From assembly GCA_910577045.1 (NCBI GenBank), contig CAJTLB010000009.1, forward strand, positions 70,947-134,946: a stretch of DNA of 64,000 bases. Direction: 5' to 3'. Position numbers and translations under genes: made by a program. Below are positions 1-8,255 of this stretch, in pieces. Origin of the DNA: an uncultured Lachnospiraceae bacterium (GTDB lineage Bacteria > Bacillota > Clostridia > Lachnospirales > Lachnospiraceae). Below the pieces are notes generated by a model. It saw nothing but the letters and a program-made list of their open reading frames with translations, searched no databases and was not told the origin of the DNA. How positions within the stretch are numbered: the stretch's first letter is position 1; every line of letters starts with the position of its first letter.

Positions 1-775
1 TTTTTAACATTTGCTCCATAATTTCAGCAGGCCCTGCCGCATAGCCTAAACGCCATCCTGTCATAGCATAAGCTTTTGAAAACCCATTAATTAAAATTGT
101 CCTTTCTTTCATCCCTGGAAAAGATGCAATAGACACATGAGGCGTGCCATAAGTTAATTCTGAATAAATTTCATCTGACAACACCAAAATATCTTTTTCT
201 ATAATAACTTGCACAATTTCCTCTAAGTCTTTTCTTTCCATAATTGCGCCAGTTGGGTTATTTGGGAATGGAAATACTAATACCTTTGTTTTCGGCGTAA
301 TATGGGAAAGAAGCTGTTCTTTTGTCAGCCTGAATTCATTTTCTTCTTTTAATTCAATAATAACAGGAGTTGCCCCCGCCAATACTGCACATGGCAAATA
401 AGATACAAAGCTAGGCTGTGGGATTAAAACCTCATCACCAGGGTTAATTACTGCCCGGAACACAAGGTCAATCGCTTCGCTCCCACCCACTGTTATAATA
501 ACTTCTTTCTGGCTGTTATACTGGATTTGGCTGCGCCTAGCCAGATAATTACAAATCTCCTCCCTTAATTCCTTTAGCCCCGCATTTGACGTGTAAAAAG
601 TCCTTCCTCTTTCCAAAGAATAAATCCCTTCCTCACGGATATGCCATGGCGTATCAAAATCTGGCTCCCCTACCCCTAAGGAAATCGCATCTTTCATTTC
701 ACTTACAATATCAAAAAATTTTCTAATGCCCGAAGGCTCTATCCCTATAATTTTATCTGATAAAAAATTCCTCAA
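1..775 (-). CDS. PLP-dependent class I/II aminotransferase (3' end outside window)
   Basis: Fold-type I aminotransferase, probably acting on an aspartate, aromatic or branched-chain amino acid; the substrate cannot be set from sequence. Translation from 775 downward gives about 258 residues of a family that is usually near 390. Visible motifs are FPNNPTGA, the DEIY motif and the SKAYAMTGWR segment (plus-strand 50-85), which holds the Schiff-base lysine and the phosphate-binding arginine. An in-frame TGA just upstream leaves TTG at 773-775 as the first usable start; it overlaps the TGA of the Lrp gene (TTGA) and follows an AAGGATG ribosome site. The tight overlap implies translational coupling to the regulator. 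The C-terminal third lies beyond the left edge. Confidence 0.9.
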   Translation of the reverse strand, partial: MRNFLSDKIIGIEPSGIRKFFDIVSEMKDAISLGVGEPDFDTPWHIREEGIYSLERGRTFYTSNAGLKELREEICNYLARRSQIQYNSQKEVIITVGGSEAIDLVFRAVINPGDEVLIPQPSFVSYLPCAVLAGATPVIIELKEENEFRLTKEQLLSHITPKTKVLVFPFPNNPTGAIMERKDLEEIVQVIIEKDILVLSDEIYSELTYGTPHVSIASFPGMKERTILINGFSKAYAMTGWRLGYAAGPAEIMEQMLK

Positions 776-1254
776 GGCGTCACCAACATCCTTTCATCCC
801 GGACACTATCTACTAATATAGTACCATGGTCTTTATATTTCTTTAATACAAAATGTGTTGCTGTACTTAAGATTGCATCCATAGGCGCAAGCTTGTCAGA
901 AACAAATTGTGCTACTTCACGCATAGTCCTTTCCTCAATAATTACAGTAAAGTCAAACCCGCCTGACATTAGATACACAGCATTTACTTCTGGGAAATTA
1001 TAAATACGCTCTGCAATTTTATCAAAACCTTGTCCCCTTTGTGGCGTCACTTTTACTTCAATAAGGGCTGTTACTTTCTCTTCCCCAGTATTATCCCAAT
1101 TAATTAATGTATGGTAGCCGCAGATAATTTTTTCTTTCTCCATATCAGCAATTTCATTTGCAATGGCTGTTTCTGGCTCACCAAGCAACAATGCCAAATC
1201 CTTTATATCAATCCTGCTGTTTTTTTCTATAACAGCTAAAATTTTTTCTCTCAT
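772..1254 (-). CDS. Lrp/AsnC-family transcriptional regulator
   Basis: A 160-residue regulator of the leucine-responsive family. Residues 1-50 form the winged helix-turn-helix and residues 65-145 the RAM/AsnC ligand-binding domain, with the GGFDF turn typical of the family. Lrp proteins sense amino acids and control amino-acid metabolism or transport. Its stop overlaps the start of the aminotransferase and its start lies 2 bases after the upstream AIR-synthase-like gene, so all three are almost certainly one transcript. I infer that it controls its own operon in response to an amino acid handled by the aminotransferase. Confidence 0.9.
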   Translation of the reverse strand: MREKILAVIEKNSRIDIKDLALLLGEPETAIANEIADMEKEKIICGYHTLINWDNTGEEKVTALIEVKVTPQRGQGFDKIAERIYNFPEVNAVYLMSGGFDFTVIIEERTMREVAQFVSDKLAPMDAILSTATHFVLKKYKDHGTILVDSVRDERMLVTP

Positions 1255-1256
1255 AC

Positions 1257-2255
1257 TTAATTGTCCTCTTCTCCTAATTCATTCATTTTTGGCAGTTCTA
1301 AGAAACGCTTTTCTTCCCCATTTAATAATACTCGTTCACTTTTATCTGTTAAAACGCCTATTACAGTAGAAGGGATCCCCGCATTTAAAAGCTCCCATTT
1401 TAATTGCTCCCCATGTTCTACTACTATTAACAGGCTTCCTGCTGATGGTAGTTTATAAGGGTTTTTATGATAAAGCTCACAAATTTCTATTGTTTCTTGT
1501 TTTATTGGAATATCCTTTGCCCTTACTTCTAAACCTAGGCCTGCCCCTTTTGCAAGTTCCCAAAGCGTCCCAAAGATACCACCTTCCTCTATAGGAAGCA
1601 TGGCTTTTACACCATGCTTAACCGCGACTAAAGCCTCTGGTACAACAGATATATACTTCAGCAATTTCTGTGCATTGCCTAAAAATACTGGGGTAAAATG
1701 GCTTAAAAGCTCCTTCTCATACTTCCTTGCAAGCAATACTGTGGATTCTATTGCTATCCATTTTGTAAGTAAAAGTTCCTGCCCTGCTTCTATTTTATAA
1801 TAAGGTTCTTCTGTTTTAACAGCCCCTATTCCATTTAACACTAAATATGGCGCATATACAAATGATGACGATTCTATTTTCCCTGGAACTAAAGAAATAC
1901 CAAGTTTTTCTGCTTCTTCTTTTAAAGAACTCATTAACGCCTTTAAATCCGATTCCATAAATGCCAAAGGGCACAAAAGTTGAACCTGTACCGCCACAGG
2001 TTTTGCACCCATGGCAGCACAGGCATTCACCGCCCGGTGAAAAAGAATTTTACCTGATATATCCCTATTATAGGGTGATGAATCCCATAAAAGAAAATCT
2101 GCCTCAGAAGAAACTATTGTATATGGTTCCCCAGTTTTAAATATATTCCCTATTCTTCCCAGCCCTACCCCAGAAACGATATTTTCCTTCCTAGTTACTA
2201 TTCCTTTTAATACAGAACGCTCCCAAACAGGCTCTGATAATTTTCCTTCCTTCAT
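1257..2255 (-). CDS. AIR-synthase-related (PurM/HypE-like) protein
   Basis: A 332-residue protein with the two-domain layout of the PurM superfamily: an N-terminal half with an SxDxxxW-like segment and an Ala-rich MGAKPVAV stretch (around residues 80-90), and a C-terminal half with an EGGIFG glycine loop (around 225) and a late SAGSLLIVV strand. Family members use ATP to activate substrates, as in PurM, PurL, HypE and SelD. This one has no selenocysteine or cysteine signature of SelD and no neighbouring hyp or pur genes. It is conserved beside Lrp regulators in Clostridia as far as I recall; its reaction is unknown. An AGGGGT sequence precedes the ATG. Confidence 0.75.
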   Translation of the reverse strand: MKEGKLSEPVWERSVLKGIVTRKENIVSGVGLGRIGNIFKTGEPYTIVSSEADFLLWDSSPYNRDISGKILFHRAVNACAAMGAKPVAVQVQLLCPLAFMESDLKALMSSLKEEAEKLGISLVPGKIESSSFVYAPYLVLNGIGAVKTEEPYYKIEAGQELLLTKWIAIESTVLLARKYEKELLSHFTPVFLGNAQKLLKYISVVPEALVAVKHGVKAMLPIEEGGIFGTLWELAKGAGLGLEVRAKDIPIKQETIEICELYHKNPYKLPSAGSLLIVVEHGEQLKWELLNAGIPSTVIGVLTDKSERVLLNGEEKRFLELPKMNELGEEDN

Positions 2256-2280
2256 ACCCCTATCCTATCTTTCCTAATCT

Positions 2281-4050
2281 TTATCCCACTGGTTGGACAC
2301 TATCAAATGGATAACTTGGTTGGTTCCCATTATCCCATGGATACTGTTGTACACCTGGATAATTTGTATAATCTCCCGGATTACTTGGCTGATTGCCACT
2401 ATCTGTTGGGTTGCCCGGCTGTACGCCTGGCTGGTTCCCACTATCTGTTGGGTTGTTTGGCTGTACGCCTGGCTGGTTCCCACTATCTGTTGGGTTGTTT
2501 GGCTGTGCACCTGGCTGGTTCCCGTTGTCTGTTGGGTTGTTTGGCTGTGCACCTGGCTGGTTCCCGTTGTCTGTTGGGTTGCTTGGCTGATCCCCTGGCT
2601 GGTTTGGCTGTGGTTCTGATGGGACTACATTAACTGCTGGTACATTTGGATCTCCTTCTGGTGTAGGTTCCTCTGAAATTAATGTGCCTGGGCCTACCGA
2701 TACATAATTTGGCGCAGGCGCATAATAACTGGAATTTACCTGCTCCTTTGAAACTTGTTGCCCATCTACATAGACATACTTATACAATTCTGCCCTATAT
2801 CCAGTATGGGAACCTTGCGTCACTTTCCTTGCCCCCTCTGGCAAAGATGGATCTTCTTTTATTACATCTTCTGGTGGGCTAATTACTTGGATTACCACGC
2901 TTTTATACTCTATTTTCCGGTTTGCTGGCCTTTCATCCATTCCATAAATATTAAAAGTCACATGTTTATCCTTTGTATATCCTTCAATATAGATTGGGGC
3001 ATTTGTGTTATTTGTAAAAATAAAGTCCATTCCACTGCTTTCTGCTACTGCTGCATCAGAAGAAAGTGGGACATAAGCTACCGTTAAACCATGGTTATAC
3101 CGTTGGTTGACTTCTAGTTCCGACAACAAAACAGCATTATACAAAGTAGTGGATACTTGGCATACGCCACCGCCATAACTGTCTACCAACATTCCATTAA
3201 AATAAGATCCTGCTGGGAAATACCCATTTTCTGCTGAAAAAGGAACCATATACTCTAAACAGGAAAACTTTTGCCCCGGCATAAGAATTGCCCCATTAAT
3301 TTTCTCTACTGCCACATCAATATTTTTACATCTAGAAGAACTAGAGGATGTATAAGAGGTAGTATACGCCCCCATTGGCACAGCCCCTATTTTTTCACAT
3401 TCTGCCTTTGTAATGGTAGGGTTTGTAACCGTCCCTACTAATGCAATGGTACAATCCTCATAATTCCATTCCTTTGTTAAATATTCTTTTACAGCCAATA
3501 CAGAAGCTTCTATATCTACTGTGCTCCCCACTTGTTCTGGCGTAATCGAAAACCCTTCTTCTGTTTTTTGCATTACTGCATCTACTGCTGGGCTTTCTAA
3601 TATTGCATGGTTAGACTCAATCCATGCTTTTATTTTAGCCTCATCTACAGAAAATTCTAATGAAAAACTCCCTCCAGAATTCGTAATGTCTTTTTTTGTT
3701 TTATATCGGTATATCACATTCCCTGATCTCCCAAGACGGTCAATTTCATCAATTACCTGCGGGTTTGCCCATGTTAAACCAGTATCGCCTATTAATGCCT
3801 CTATTTTTTTATCACTTCCTTCTAGTGATAAAGTAATCTTTTTTGCCAGCAATCCTTCTATATAAGCCTCTACTGCTGCCTTTGCCTCTTCCTTTGTCAT
3901 GCCGCCGATTTCTACCGGTCCTACCTTTATGCCATCATATACTGCTGTTTGGATTACTTCTTCTGCACACACCGGATATGTCGCCTGGATAATTGCTGCT
4001 GCACCTAGCATAATTGCTGCCGCGATTCCATACGCATGATTCTTATTCAT
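2281..4050 (-). CDS. VanW-family exported protein with Pro/Asn/Gly-rich repeat tail
   Basis: About 589 residues. I chose the ATG at 4050 because GGAGG lies just upstream; longer readings lack a site. Residues 1-30 are a signal peptide ending near CAEE. Next come a putative peptidoglycan-binding domain (about 40-200, with TKEEAKAAVEAYI-type helices) and a VanW domain (about 210-350) with the GGGVCQVSTTLYNA motif and an NRxYNHG-like segment. A G5-like region follows (about 360-440). The last 130 residues are a low-complexity tail of 14-residue repeats. It is probably a wall-associated protein anchored at the cell surface; VanW itself has no settled biochemical role. It leads the operon with the AIR-synthase-like and Lrp genes (25-base gap). 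Confidence 0.88.
   Translation of the reverse strand: MNKNHAYGIAAAIMLGAAAIIQATYPVCAEEVIQTAVYDGIKVGPVEIGGMTKEEAKAAVEAYIEGLLAKKITLSLEGSDKKIEALIGDTGLTWANPQVIDEIDRLGRSGNVIYRYKTKKDITNSGGSFSLEFSVDEAKIKAWIESNHAILESPAVDAVMQKTEEGFSITPEQVGSTVDIEASVLAVKEYLTKEWNYEDCTIALVGTVTNPTITKAECEKIGAVPMGAYTTSYTSSSSSRCKNIDVAVEKINGAILMPGQKFSCLEYMVPFSAENGYFPAGSYFNGMLVDSYGGGVCQVSTTLYNAVLLSELEVNQRYNHGLTVAYVPLSSDAAVAESSGMDFIFTNNTNAPIYIEGYTKDKHVTFNIYGMDERPANRKIEYKSVVIQVISPPEDVIKEDPSLPEGARKVTQGSHTGYRAELYKYVYVDGQQVSKEQVNSSYYAPAPNYVSVGPGTLISEEPTPEGDPNVPAVNVVPSEPQPNQPGDQPSNPTDNGNQPGAQPNNPTDNGNQPGAQPNNPTDSGNQPGVQPNNPTDSGNQPGVQPGNPTDSGNQPSNPGDYTNYPGVQQYPWDNGNQPSYPFDSVQPVG
2391..2608 (-). repeat. 42-bp coding tandem repeat in the VanW-like gene
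   Basis: About five near-identical 42-bp units, each encoding 14 residues of the form NQPGxQPxNPTDxG. Units differ by a few substitutions, for example A/V in the GxQP position and N/S before the final G. High DNA identity makes slippage and length variation between strains likely. The spaced, flexible Pro/Asn/Gly composition suits a stalk crossing the cell wall. Confidence 0.9.
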
Positions 4051-4075
4051 ACTCTGCCTCCATACTTTCCTTACT

Positions 4076-4104
4076 ATCTTAATTAAAACTTGGCATCTCA
4101 TCAA
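4076..4104 (-). promoter_or_regulatory. Putative sigma-A promoter of the VanW operon
   Basis: On the minus strand TTGATG (4099-4104) and TAAGAT (4076-4081) are separated by exactly 17 bases, 26 bases before the chosen start codon. The elements are only moderately close to consensus. Confidence 0.45.
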
Positions 4105-4147
4105 TTTTCCTTAAGAGTTGACGCCACAACCAATTTCAGTTATACTT

Positions 4148-4252
4148 CTATTGTAATGCGCCAAGCATCATCGGAAGTATCATAGAAATAACTAAAAGTG
4201 CGATGATGACTGCAGATATTATCTTTTTTGTTTTTGAGTTATTAAAATTCAT
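4148..4252 (-). CDS. Small single-pass membrane peptide (34 aa)
   Basis: A 34-residue peptide: a polar, basic N-terminus (NNSKTKK) followed by one hydrophobic helix ending MLGALQ. An AGAGGTG ribosome site sits 7 bases before the ATG. Size and layout recall the short Prli42-type tail-anchored peptides of Firmicutes, but I cannot claim orthology. It is transcribed toward the VanW gene. The divergent neighbour starts only 34 bases away, so its promoter must lie inside that neighbour's coding region. No function can be assigned. Confidence 0.65.
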   Translation of the reverse strand: MNFNNSKTKKIISAVIIALLVISMILPMMLGALQ

Positions 4253-4286
4253 ATAATTCACCTCTTTCATGATTGGAGAAATAGTT

Positions 4287-4886
4287 ATGCGCTTTCCTAC
4301 TTTTTTTGCAATATTTGTCACTTTTTTAGTTTGGCTCAGCATCAAACTACGTAAAACCAATAAAAAAGACGATTCCTTTTGGCAGCGGGAAGCTGAAGCC
4401 AACAATGTCCGCAAACAAACATTAGACAATCTTGATTATATCACAATTCCAATAGATTCCCTACCCTTTTTTTATGGAATTGATAAAAATCTAGAAGAAC
4501 TGCAAAATACAATTACTTCACTTTCTTCCTGCACCATTGTAAACTTAAGCAATTATACAAATACGGAGCTAAAACTCATGTACGGCCCAGGAAACCTTGC
4601 CGATCTTACGGAATATGACCAAAATTTCACTCTTCTTGTCCGTACACTGCATAAATGGGGAGAACAATTATCCACCCTTGGATACGAAAAAGAAGCAATC
4701 CAGGTATTGGAATATGCTGTTTCTATTAAAAGTGACGTCACTGCTGGTTATCTGCTCCTTGGCAAACTTTATCTAAAACAAGGGCAGCCACAAAAATTAG
4801 ACACATTACTCTCTGCAGCCTCCTCCTTAGATACCCTATTAAAAGACAGTTTAATAAAACAACTAAAAACACTTAAAAAATCATAA
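4287..4886 (+). CDS. Membrane-anchored TPR-like protein
   Basis: 199 residues from the ATG at 4287, which has GGAGA upstream; an earlier ATG at 4269 lacks a site. Residues 4-20 form one membrane helix, followed by a basic segment. The C-terminal 90 residues (about 110-199) are helical with the spacing of two or three tetratricopeptide repeats, for example the segment around GYLLLGKLYLKQGQ. It is probably a cytoplasm-facing anchored scaffold. There is no partner gene on the same strand, and the following gene is convergent, so it seems to be monocistronic. The function is unknown. Confidence 0.65.
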   Translation: MRFPTFFAIFVTFLVWLSIKLRKTNKKDDSFWQREAEANNVRKQTLDNLDYITIPIDSLPFFYGIDKNLEELQNTITSLSSCTIVNLSNYTNTELKLMYGPGNLADLTEYDQNFTLLVRTLHKWGEQLSTLGYEKEAIQVLEYAVSIKSDVTAGYLLLGKLYLKQGQPQKLDTLLSAASSLDTLLKDSLIKQLKTLKKS

Positions 4887-4910
4887 GTTTTACGTTTTCC
4901 AGGCGGCTTT

Positions 4911-5633
4911 TTATCTTCTGCCTGGAATTTTTCCATAATTTAAAATAATCCCGTCAATAATCCTAGACGCCTCGCTTTTTGTTAAACTCTCTGCCTGTAT
5001 CTTTAAATCAATTTTATGGTAATCTAACAACGCATATAAATACTTTACTTGCGCATCGGTAATAGGGCTTTCCTTTTTTACTCGGCAAATAAGCTGTTTT
5101 GGGACAAATAAACTATCTATTTCTTTCCCATAACACTCTTCCTTTAGGCAAAAATACAATTCCACAGTTGCCCTTGCATCGTCACAAGCCCGGTGCGCAT
5201 GTACATTCTTAATATGATAATGCCCGCATAAGCTGCTAAGGCTATAAGATTCCAGCCCTGGCAAAGCCTTTCTCGCAATCTTTAATGTATCCATGCCCAA
5301 CCGTTCAAAATTTCCTCTTATATTTACAATATTTTTCTTTAAAAAACTATAATCAAAAGAAAGATGGTGCCCTAATAATATATCTTCCCCAACAAATTCC
5401 AAAAAATGTGGCAAGGCCTCTTGTATAGTAAGCGCATTTTCTAACATGGCATCTGTAATCCCTGTTAAGCCAGTAATAAAACTGCTTAACTGCCTTCCTG
5501 GGTTAATTAACATATCAAATTCGCCTGTAATCTTCCCATTCTCCACAGATACAGCGCCTATTTCTATAATACGCTCTGTTGTTGGGTTTAGTCCTGTTGT
5601 TTCAATATCGACTGCAACAAATTTCTCTGCCAT
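4911..5633 (-). CDS. DEDDh 3'-5' exonuclease (DNA polymerase III epsilon-like)
   Basis: 240 residues starting at 5633, where GGAGGAGGC precedes the ATG; a longer reading would overlap nth without a site. The exonuclease domain covers residues 3-170 with all motifs: ExoI DIETTG (about 8-13), ExoII around HHLSFDYSFL, and ExoIII HRACDDARAT, giving the DEDDh acid set plus the catalytic His. The C-terminal 55 residues form a small helical module seen in Clostridial stand-alone versions. It likely trims 3' ends in DNA repair rather than proofreading within PolC. It lies 8 bases after nth, so both repair genes are probably expressed together. Confidence 0.85.
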   Translation of the reverse strand: MAEKFVAVDIETTGLNPTTERIIEIGAVSVENGKITGEFDMLINPGRQLSSFITGLTGITDAMLENALTIQEALPHFLEFVGEDILLGHHLSFDYSFLKKNIVNIRGNFERLGMDTLKIARKALPGLESYSLSSLCGHYHIKNVHAHRACDDARATVELYFCLKEECYGKEIDSLFVPKQLICRVKKESPITDAQVKYLYALLDYHKIDLKIQAESLTKSEASRIIDGIILNYGKIPGRR

Positions 5634-5641
5634 GCCTCCTC

Positions 5642-6286
5642 CTATATTTCTGCCCCTTGGCACAGTTTTTGTAAAAAACACTCCTTGCATCTTGGGTTCC
5701 TGGCAGGGCAAATGCCTCTTCCATGGGTAATAATTTGTATATTAAACAAAATCCAATGATCCTTCGGCAGTATCTTCATTAAGTCATATTCTACTTTAAC
5801 GGGATCATCCTCTTTTGTAAAGCCTAGTTTTTTGGAAATTCTTTTTACATGTGTATCAACCACAATACTTGGTTCATGGTAAATATTCCCTCTAATTACA
5901 TTTGCAGTCTTTCTGCCTACGCCTGCCAGGCTTATCAAGCTTTCCAGATCACTTGGGACTTCACCGCCATAATTTGTAATAAGTGACTGTGTACATAATA
6001 TAATATTCCTTGCCTTATTATGGTAGAAGCCTATAGAATGAATATCCTTCTCTAATTCTTTTAAAGAAGCATTTGCAAAAGATTCTAACGTAGGGTACTT
6101 TACAAATAAATCTTTTGTTACTATATTTACCCTGGCATCGGTACATTGTGCGCTTAATATTGTAGCAATTAAAAGCTGCCAAGGCGTTTCATAATGTAAA
6201 TAACATTTATACTCTGTGGTATAATGTTCATCTAACAACTCCAATATCTGCCTAACCTTTTTCTTCGATATGGTTCGTAAAGGCAT
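5642..6286 (-). CDS. nth: Endonuclease III (DNA glycosylase/AP lyase)
   Basis: 214 residues, a typical Nth length. It removes oxidised pyrimidines and cleaves abasic sites. The helix-hairpin-helix segment LAGVGRKTANVI carries the catalytic lysine, and VDTHVKR carries the catalytic aspartate. The C-terminal C-x6-C-x2-C-x5-C pattern (CPARNPRCKEC...C) binds the 4Fe-4S cluster. An AAGGGGAT site supports the ATG at 6286, although this overlaps the end of the radical SAM gene by 35 bases. It forms a repair pair with the downstream exonuclease. Confidence 0.95.
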   Translation of the reverse strand: MPLRTISKKKVRQILELLDEHYTTEYKCYLHYETPWQLLIATILSAQCTDARVNIVTKDLFVKYPTLESFANASLKELEKDIHSIGFYHNKARNIILCTQSLITNYGGEVPSDLESLISLAGVGRKTANVIRGNIYHEPSIVVDTHVKRISKKLGFTKEDDPVKVEYDLMKILPKDHWILFNIQIITHGRGICPARNPRCKECFLQKLCQGAEI

Positions 6287-8015
6287 ATAAATCCCCTTTC
6301 CGTAATTCTATTACCGCAGCATCATAACTTAGCGGGTTTCTTTTGTTATAATCAAATAGCAAAAATATCTCTTGTTTTTCCTCTGTAAGTGGATGGCAGG
6401 AAAAATGCTCCAAATGTGTCATCCTAGCAAGCTGTTTCCCATCAAACCCCTGATAATCTGGTAAATAATATCTTTCCTTTGCTTCTGTTTGATAAAAAGC
6501 CTTTATTATCTTTTTATATGGCTCTATACTCTTTGCAAACTCTGGCCTGCTTTTTCTATTTTCTCTTACATATAAATCATAAACCAAACATTCCACAAAC
6601 TTTCCATATTCTGTTTCTGGCATAACTTTTTCTGCAAATATACGTAATAAATTATAATTCTCTAAACGGTTCTGCTTTTTTTCCTCAAACCCTTGATCCC
6701 TATAAAATTCTGCTAAAGCATAATACATAGCAAAAGGAGTTTTAAAATAAGCTTGTAATCTTTTTATACTTGCAGAAAACTGTGCGCTATTATAATAAAT
6801 TTCCACCATCTCTTCTACGCCTTTTAACAAAATAATATCCTGGTAAGATAACCAATCTGTAAACAGTACTTCATATGGGGGCGTATCATGGAATACAAGC
6901 CCATACTCTGCTGTTTTAGAAAGCATGTCTGTCCCTGAAAGCACTTTTAAAAACCCAAGCTGTAACTGGTCTGGCTCCATAGCATACACATCGTTAAAAG
7001 ACTGGCAGAAACTACCATAATCCTCATAAGGCAGCCCTGCAATTAAATCCAAATGCACATGGATATTCCTATTTTTATGGATTTCTTTTACCACTTGGCT
7101 TACCTTTCCTATATCCATAGTACGGCATATTTCCTTTATTGTCTGCCTATTAGTTGACTGTATCCCAATTTCAAGCTGGACTAACCCTGGCCGCATCTGC
7201 TGTAACAAAGTAATCTCCGCCTCTGTAAGCAAATCTGCCGCAATTTCAAAATGAAAATTTGTCACGCCATTATCATGGTTAAAAATATACTGCCAAATAG
7301 CCATTGCATGTGTATGCCAGACATTAAACGTCCTGTCCACAAATTTGACTTGTTTTACTTTTCTATCCAAAAAAAATTGCAATTCTTTTTCTACTAATTC
7401 TAAATTACGGAACCGCAGCTTTTTTTCTACAGAAGAAAGGCAATAACTGCAAGAATATGGGCACCCTCTACTACTTTCATAATAAATAATCCGATTTTCG
7501 AACTTTTCCATATCCTCGTAAGGAAATGGCACTTCTGAAAGTGCAAGAAGAGGGCCCTGTTTATTTTTATGGATTCCTTTATTATCTTGGTAAACTAAGT
7601 TTTGTACCTCACATAATGCCCGGTTCTTCGTTATATAATGCTCCATTAACTGCAAAAAGGCCTGTTCTCCCTCTCCTACCATTACCCCTTGCAAATATGG
7701 ATGTTGTTTTAACAAAGCTTCTGCCCGGTAAGACACTTCAGGGCCGCCAAGCCAAATTTTTGTATCTGGCAATACCTTATAAATTTCCCTTATTAAAACT
7801 TCCACTATTGCAATGTTCCAGATATAACAAGAAAATGCAACCGCATCTGGATTTTTCCTATATAAATCAGCAAGAATATATTCTATATTGTGATTAATAG
7901 TATATTCTGCAAGCTCAATATGTTCCTTATATTGCTGGCAATATGCTTTTAAATCATAAATTGCCAAGTTAGAATGGATATATTTGGCATTGATCGCTGT
8001 TAATATAAACTTCAA
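6252..8015 (-). CDS. B12-binding-domain radical SAM protein (DUF4080 type)
   Basis: 587 residues. The start is TTG at 8015, with GGAGGTGG seven bases before it. Residues 1-130 form a cobalamin-binding-like Rossmann domain with the LGGPEVSY and GEGE motifs. The radical SAM core follows, with its CxxxCxxC cluster ligands at C185, C189 and C192. Residues beyond about 420 match the C-terminal DUF4080 extension I associate with this family. The cobalamin-contacting DxHxxG signature is not evident, so actual B12 use is uncertain. The substrate is unknown. The gene overlaps nth, and an extended -10 (TGtTATACT, at 8040-8045) lies just upstream. Confidence 0.85.
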   Translation of the reverse strand: MKFILTAINAKYIHSNLAIYDLKAYCQQYKEHIELAEYTINHNIEYILADLYRKNPDAVAFSCYIWNIAIVEVLIREIYKVLPDTKIWLGGPEVSYRAEALLKQHPYLQGVMVGEGEQAFLQLMEHYITKNRALCEVQNLVYQDNKGIHKNKQGPLLALSEVPFPYEDMEKFENRIIYYESSRGCPYSCSYCLSSVEKKLRFRNLELVEKELQFFLDRKVKQVKFVDRTFNVWHTHAMAIWQYIFNHDNGVTNFHFEIAADLLTEAEITLLQQMRPGLVQLEIGIQSTNRQTIKEICRTMDIGKVSQVVKEIHKNRNIHVHLDLIAGLPYEDYGSFCQSFNDVYAMEPDQLQLGFLKVLSGTDMLSKTAEYGLVFHDTPPYEVLFTDWLSYQDIILLKGVEEMVEIYYNSAQFSASIKRLQAYFKTPFAMYYALAEFYRDQGFEEKKQNRLENYNLLRIFAEKVMPETEYGKFVECLVYDLYVRENRKSRPEFAKSIEPYKKIIKAFYQTEAKERYYLPDYQGFDGKQLARMTHLEHFSCHPLTEEKQEIFLLFDYNKRNPLSYDAAVIELRKGDLYAFTNHIEEKG

Positions 8016-8080
8016 TTAGGCCCCACCTCCACGTGAAACAGTATAACACATTTTATTTAAAAAAACTATACAGGAAACTA

Positions 8081-8109
8081 TTGCATTTTTAGCCACTTTA
8101 TGTTATAGT
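8081..8109 (+). promoter_or_regulatory. Promoter of tRNA-Leu
   Basis: TTGCAT (8081-8086) and TATAGT (8104-8109) with a 17-base spacer, about 21 bases before the mature tRNA 5' end. Confidence 0.7.
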
Positions 8110-8129
8110 TATACAAGCCTTATAAATAA

Positions 8130-8215
8130 GCCGGCGTGGCGGAACTGGCAGACGCACAGGACTTAAAATCCTGCGGGATTAATCTCCCGTACCGGTTCGA
8201 TTCCGGTCGCCGGCA
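8130..8215 (+). tRNA. tRNA-Leu (anticodon UAA)
   Basis: An 86-nt class II tRNA with a long variable arm. The acceptor stem GCCGGCG pairs with CGCCGGC, and the discriminator base is A. The anticodon stem CAGGA/TCCTG encloses loop CTTAAAA, giving anticodon UAA (8164-8166). The T loop is GGTTCGATTCC. No CCA is encoded. Confidence 0.97.
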
Positions 8216-8216
8216 T

Positions 8217-8250
8217 AAAAAAACATCACATTTTCAGTGATGTTTTTTTT
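8217..8250. terminator. Bidirectional Rho-independent terminator
   Basis: The perfect stem ACATCAC/GTGATGT, extended by A:T pairs with loop ATTTTCA, is flanked by an A run on one side and a T run on the other. It can end the tRNA-Leu transcript (plus) and the glnN transcript (minus). Confidence 0.9.
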
Positions 8251-8255
8251 ATTCT

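Noticed and set aside
2391..2608. Regular repeats suggesting a CRISPR array
   Set aside because: Units are directly adjacent with no unique spacers, keep one reading frame and encode a Pro/Asn/Gly tail of the VanW-like protein.
2293..2633. Plus-strand open frames opposite the VanW tail
   Set aside because: They are antisense shadows of the coding repeat, with biased Trp/Cys/Val composition and no start site.
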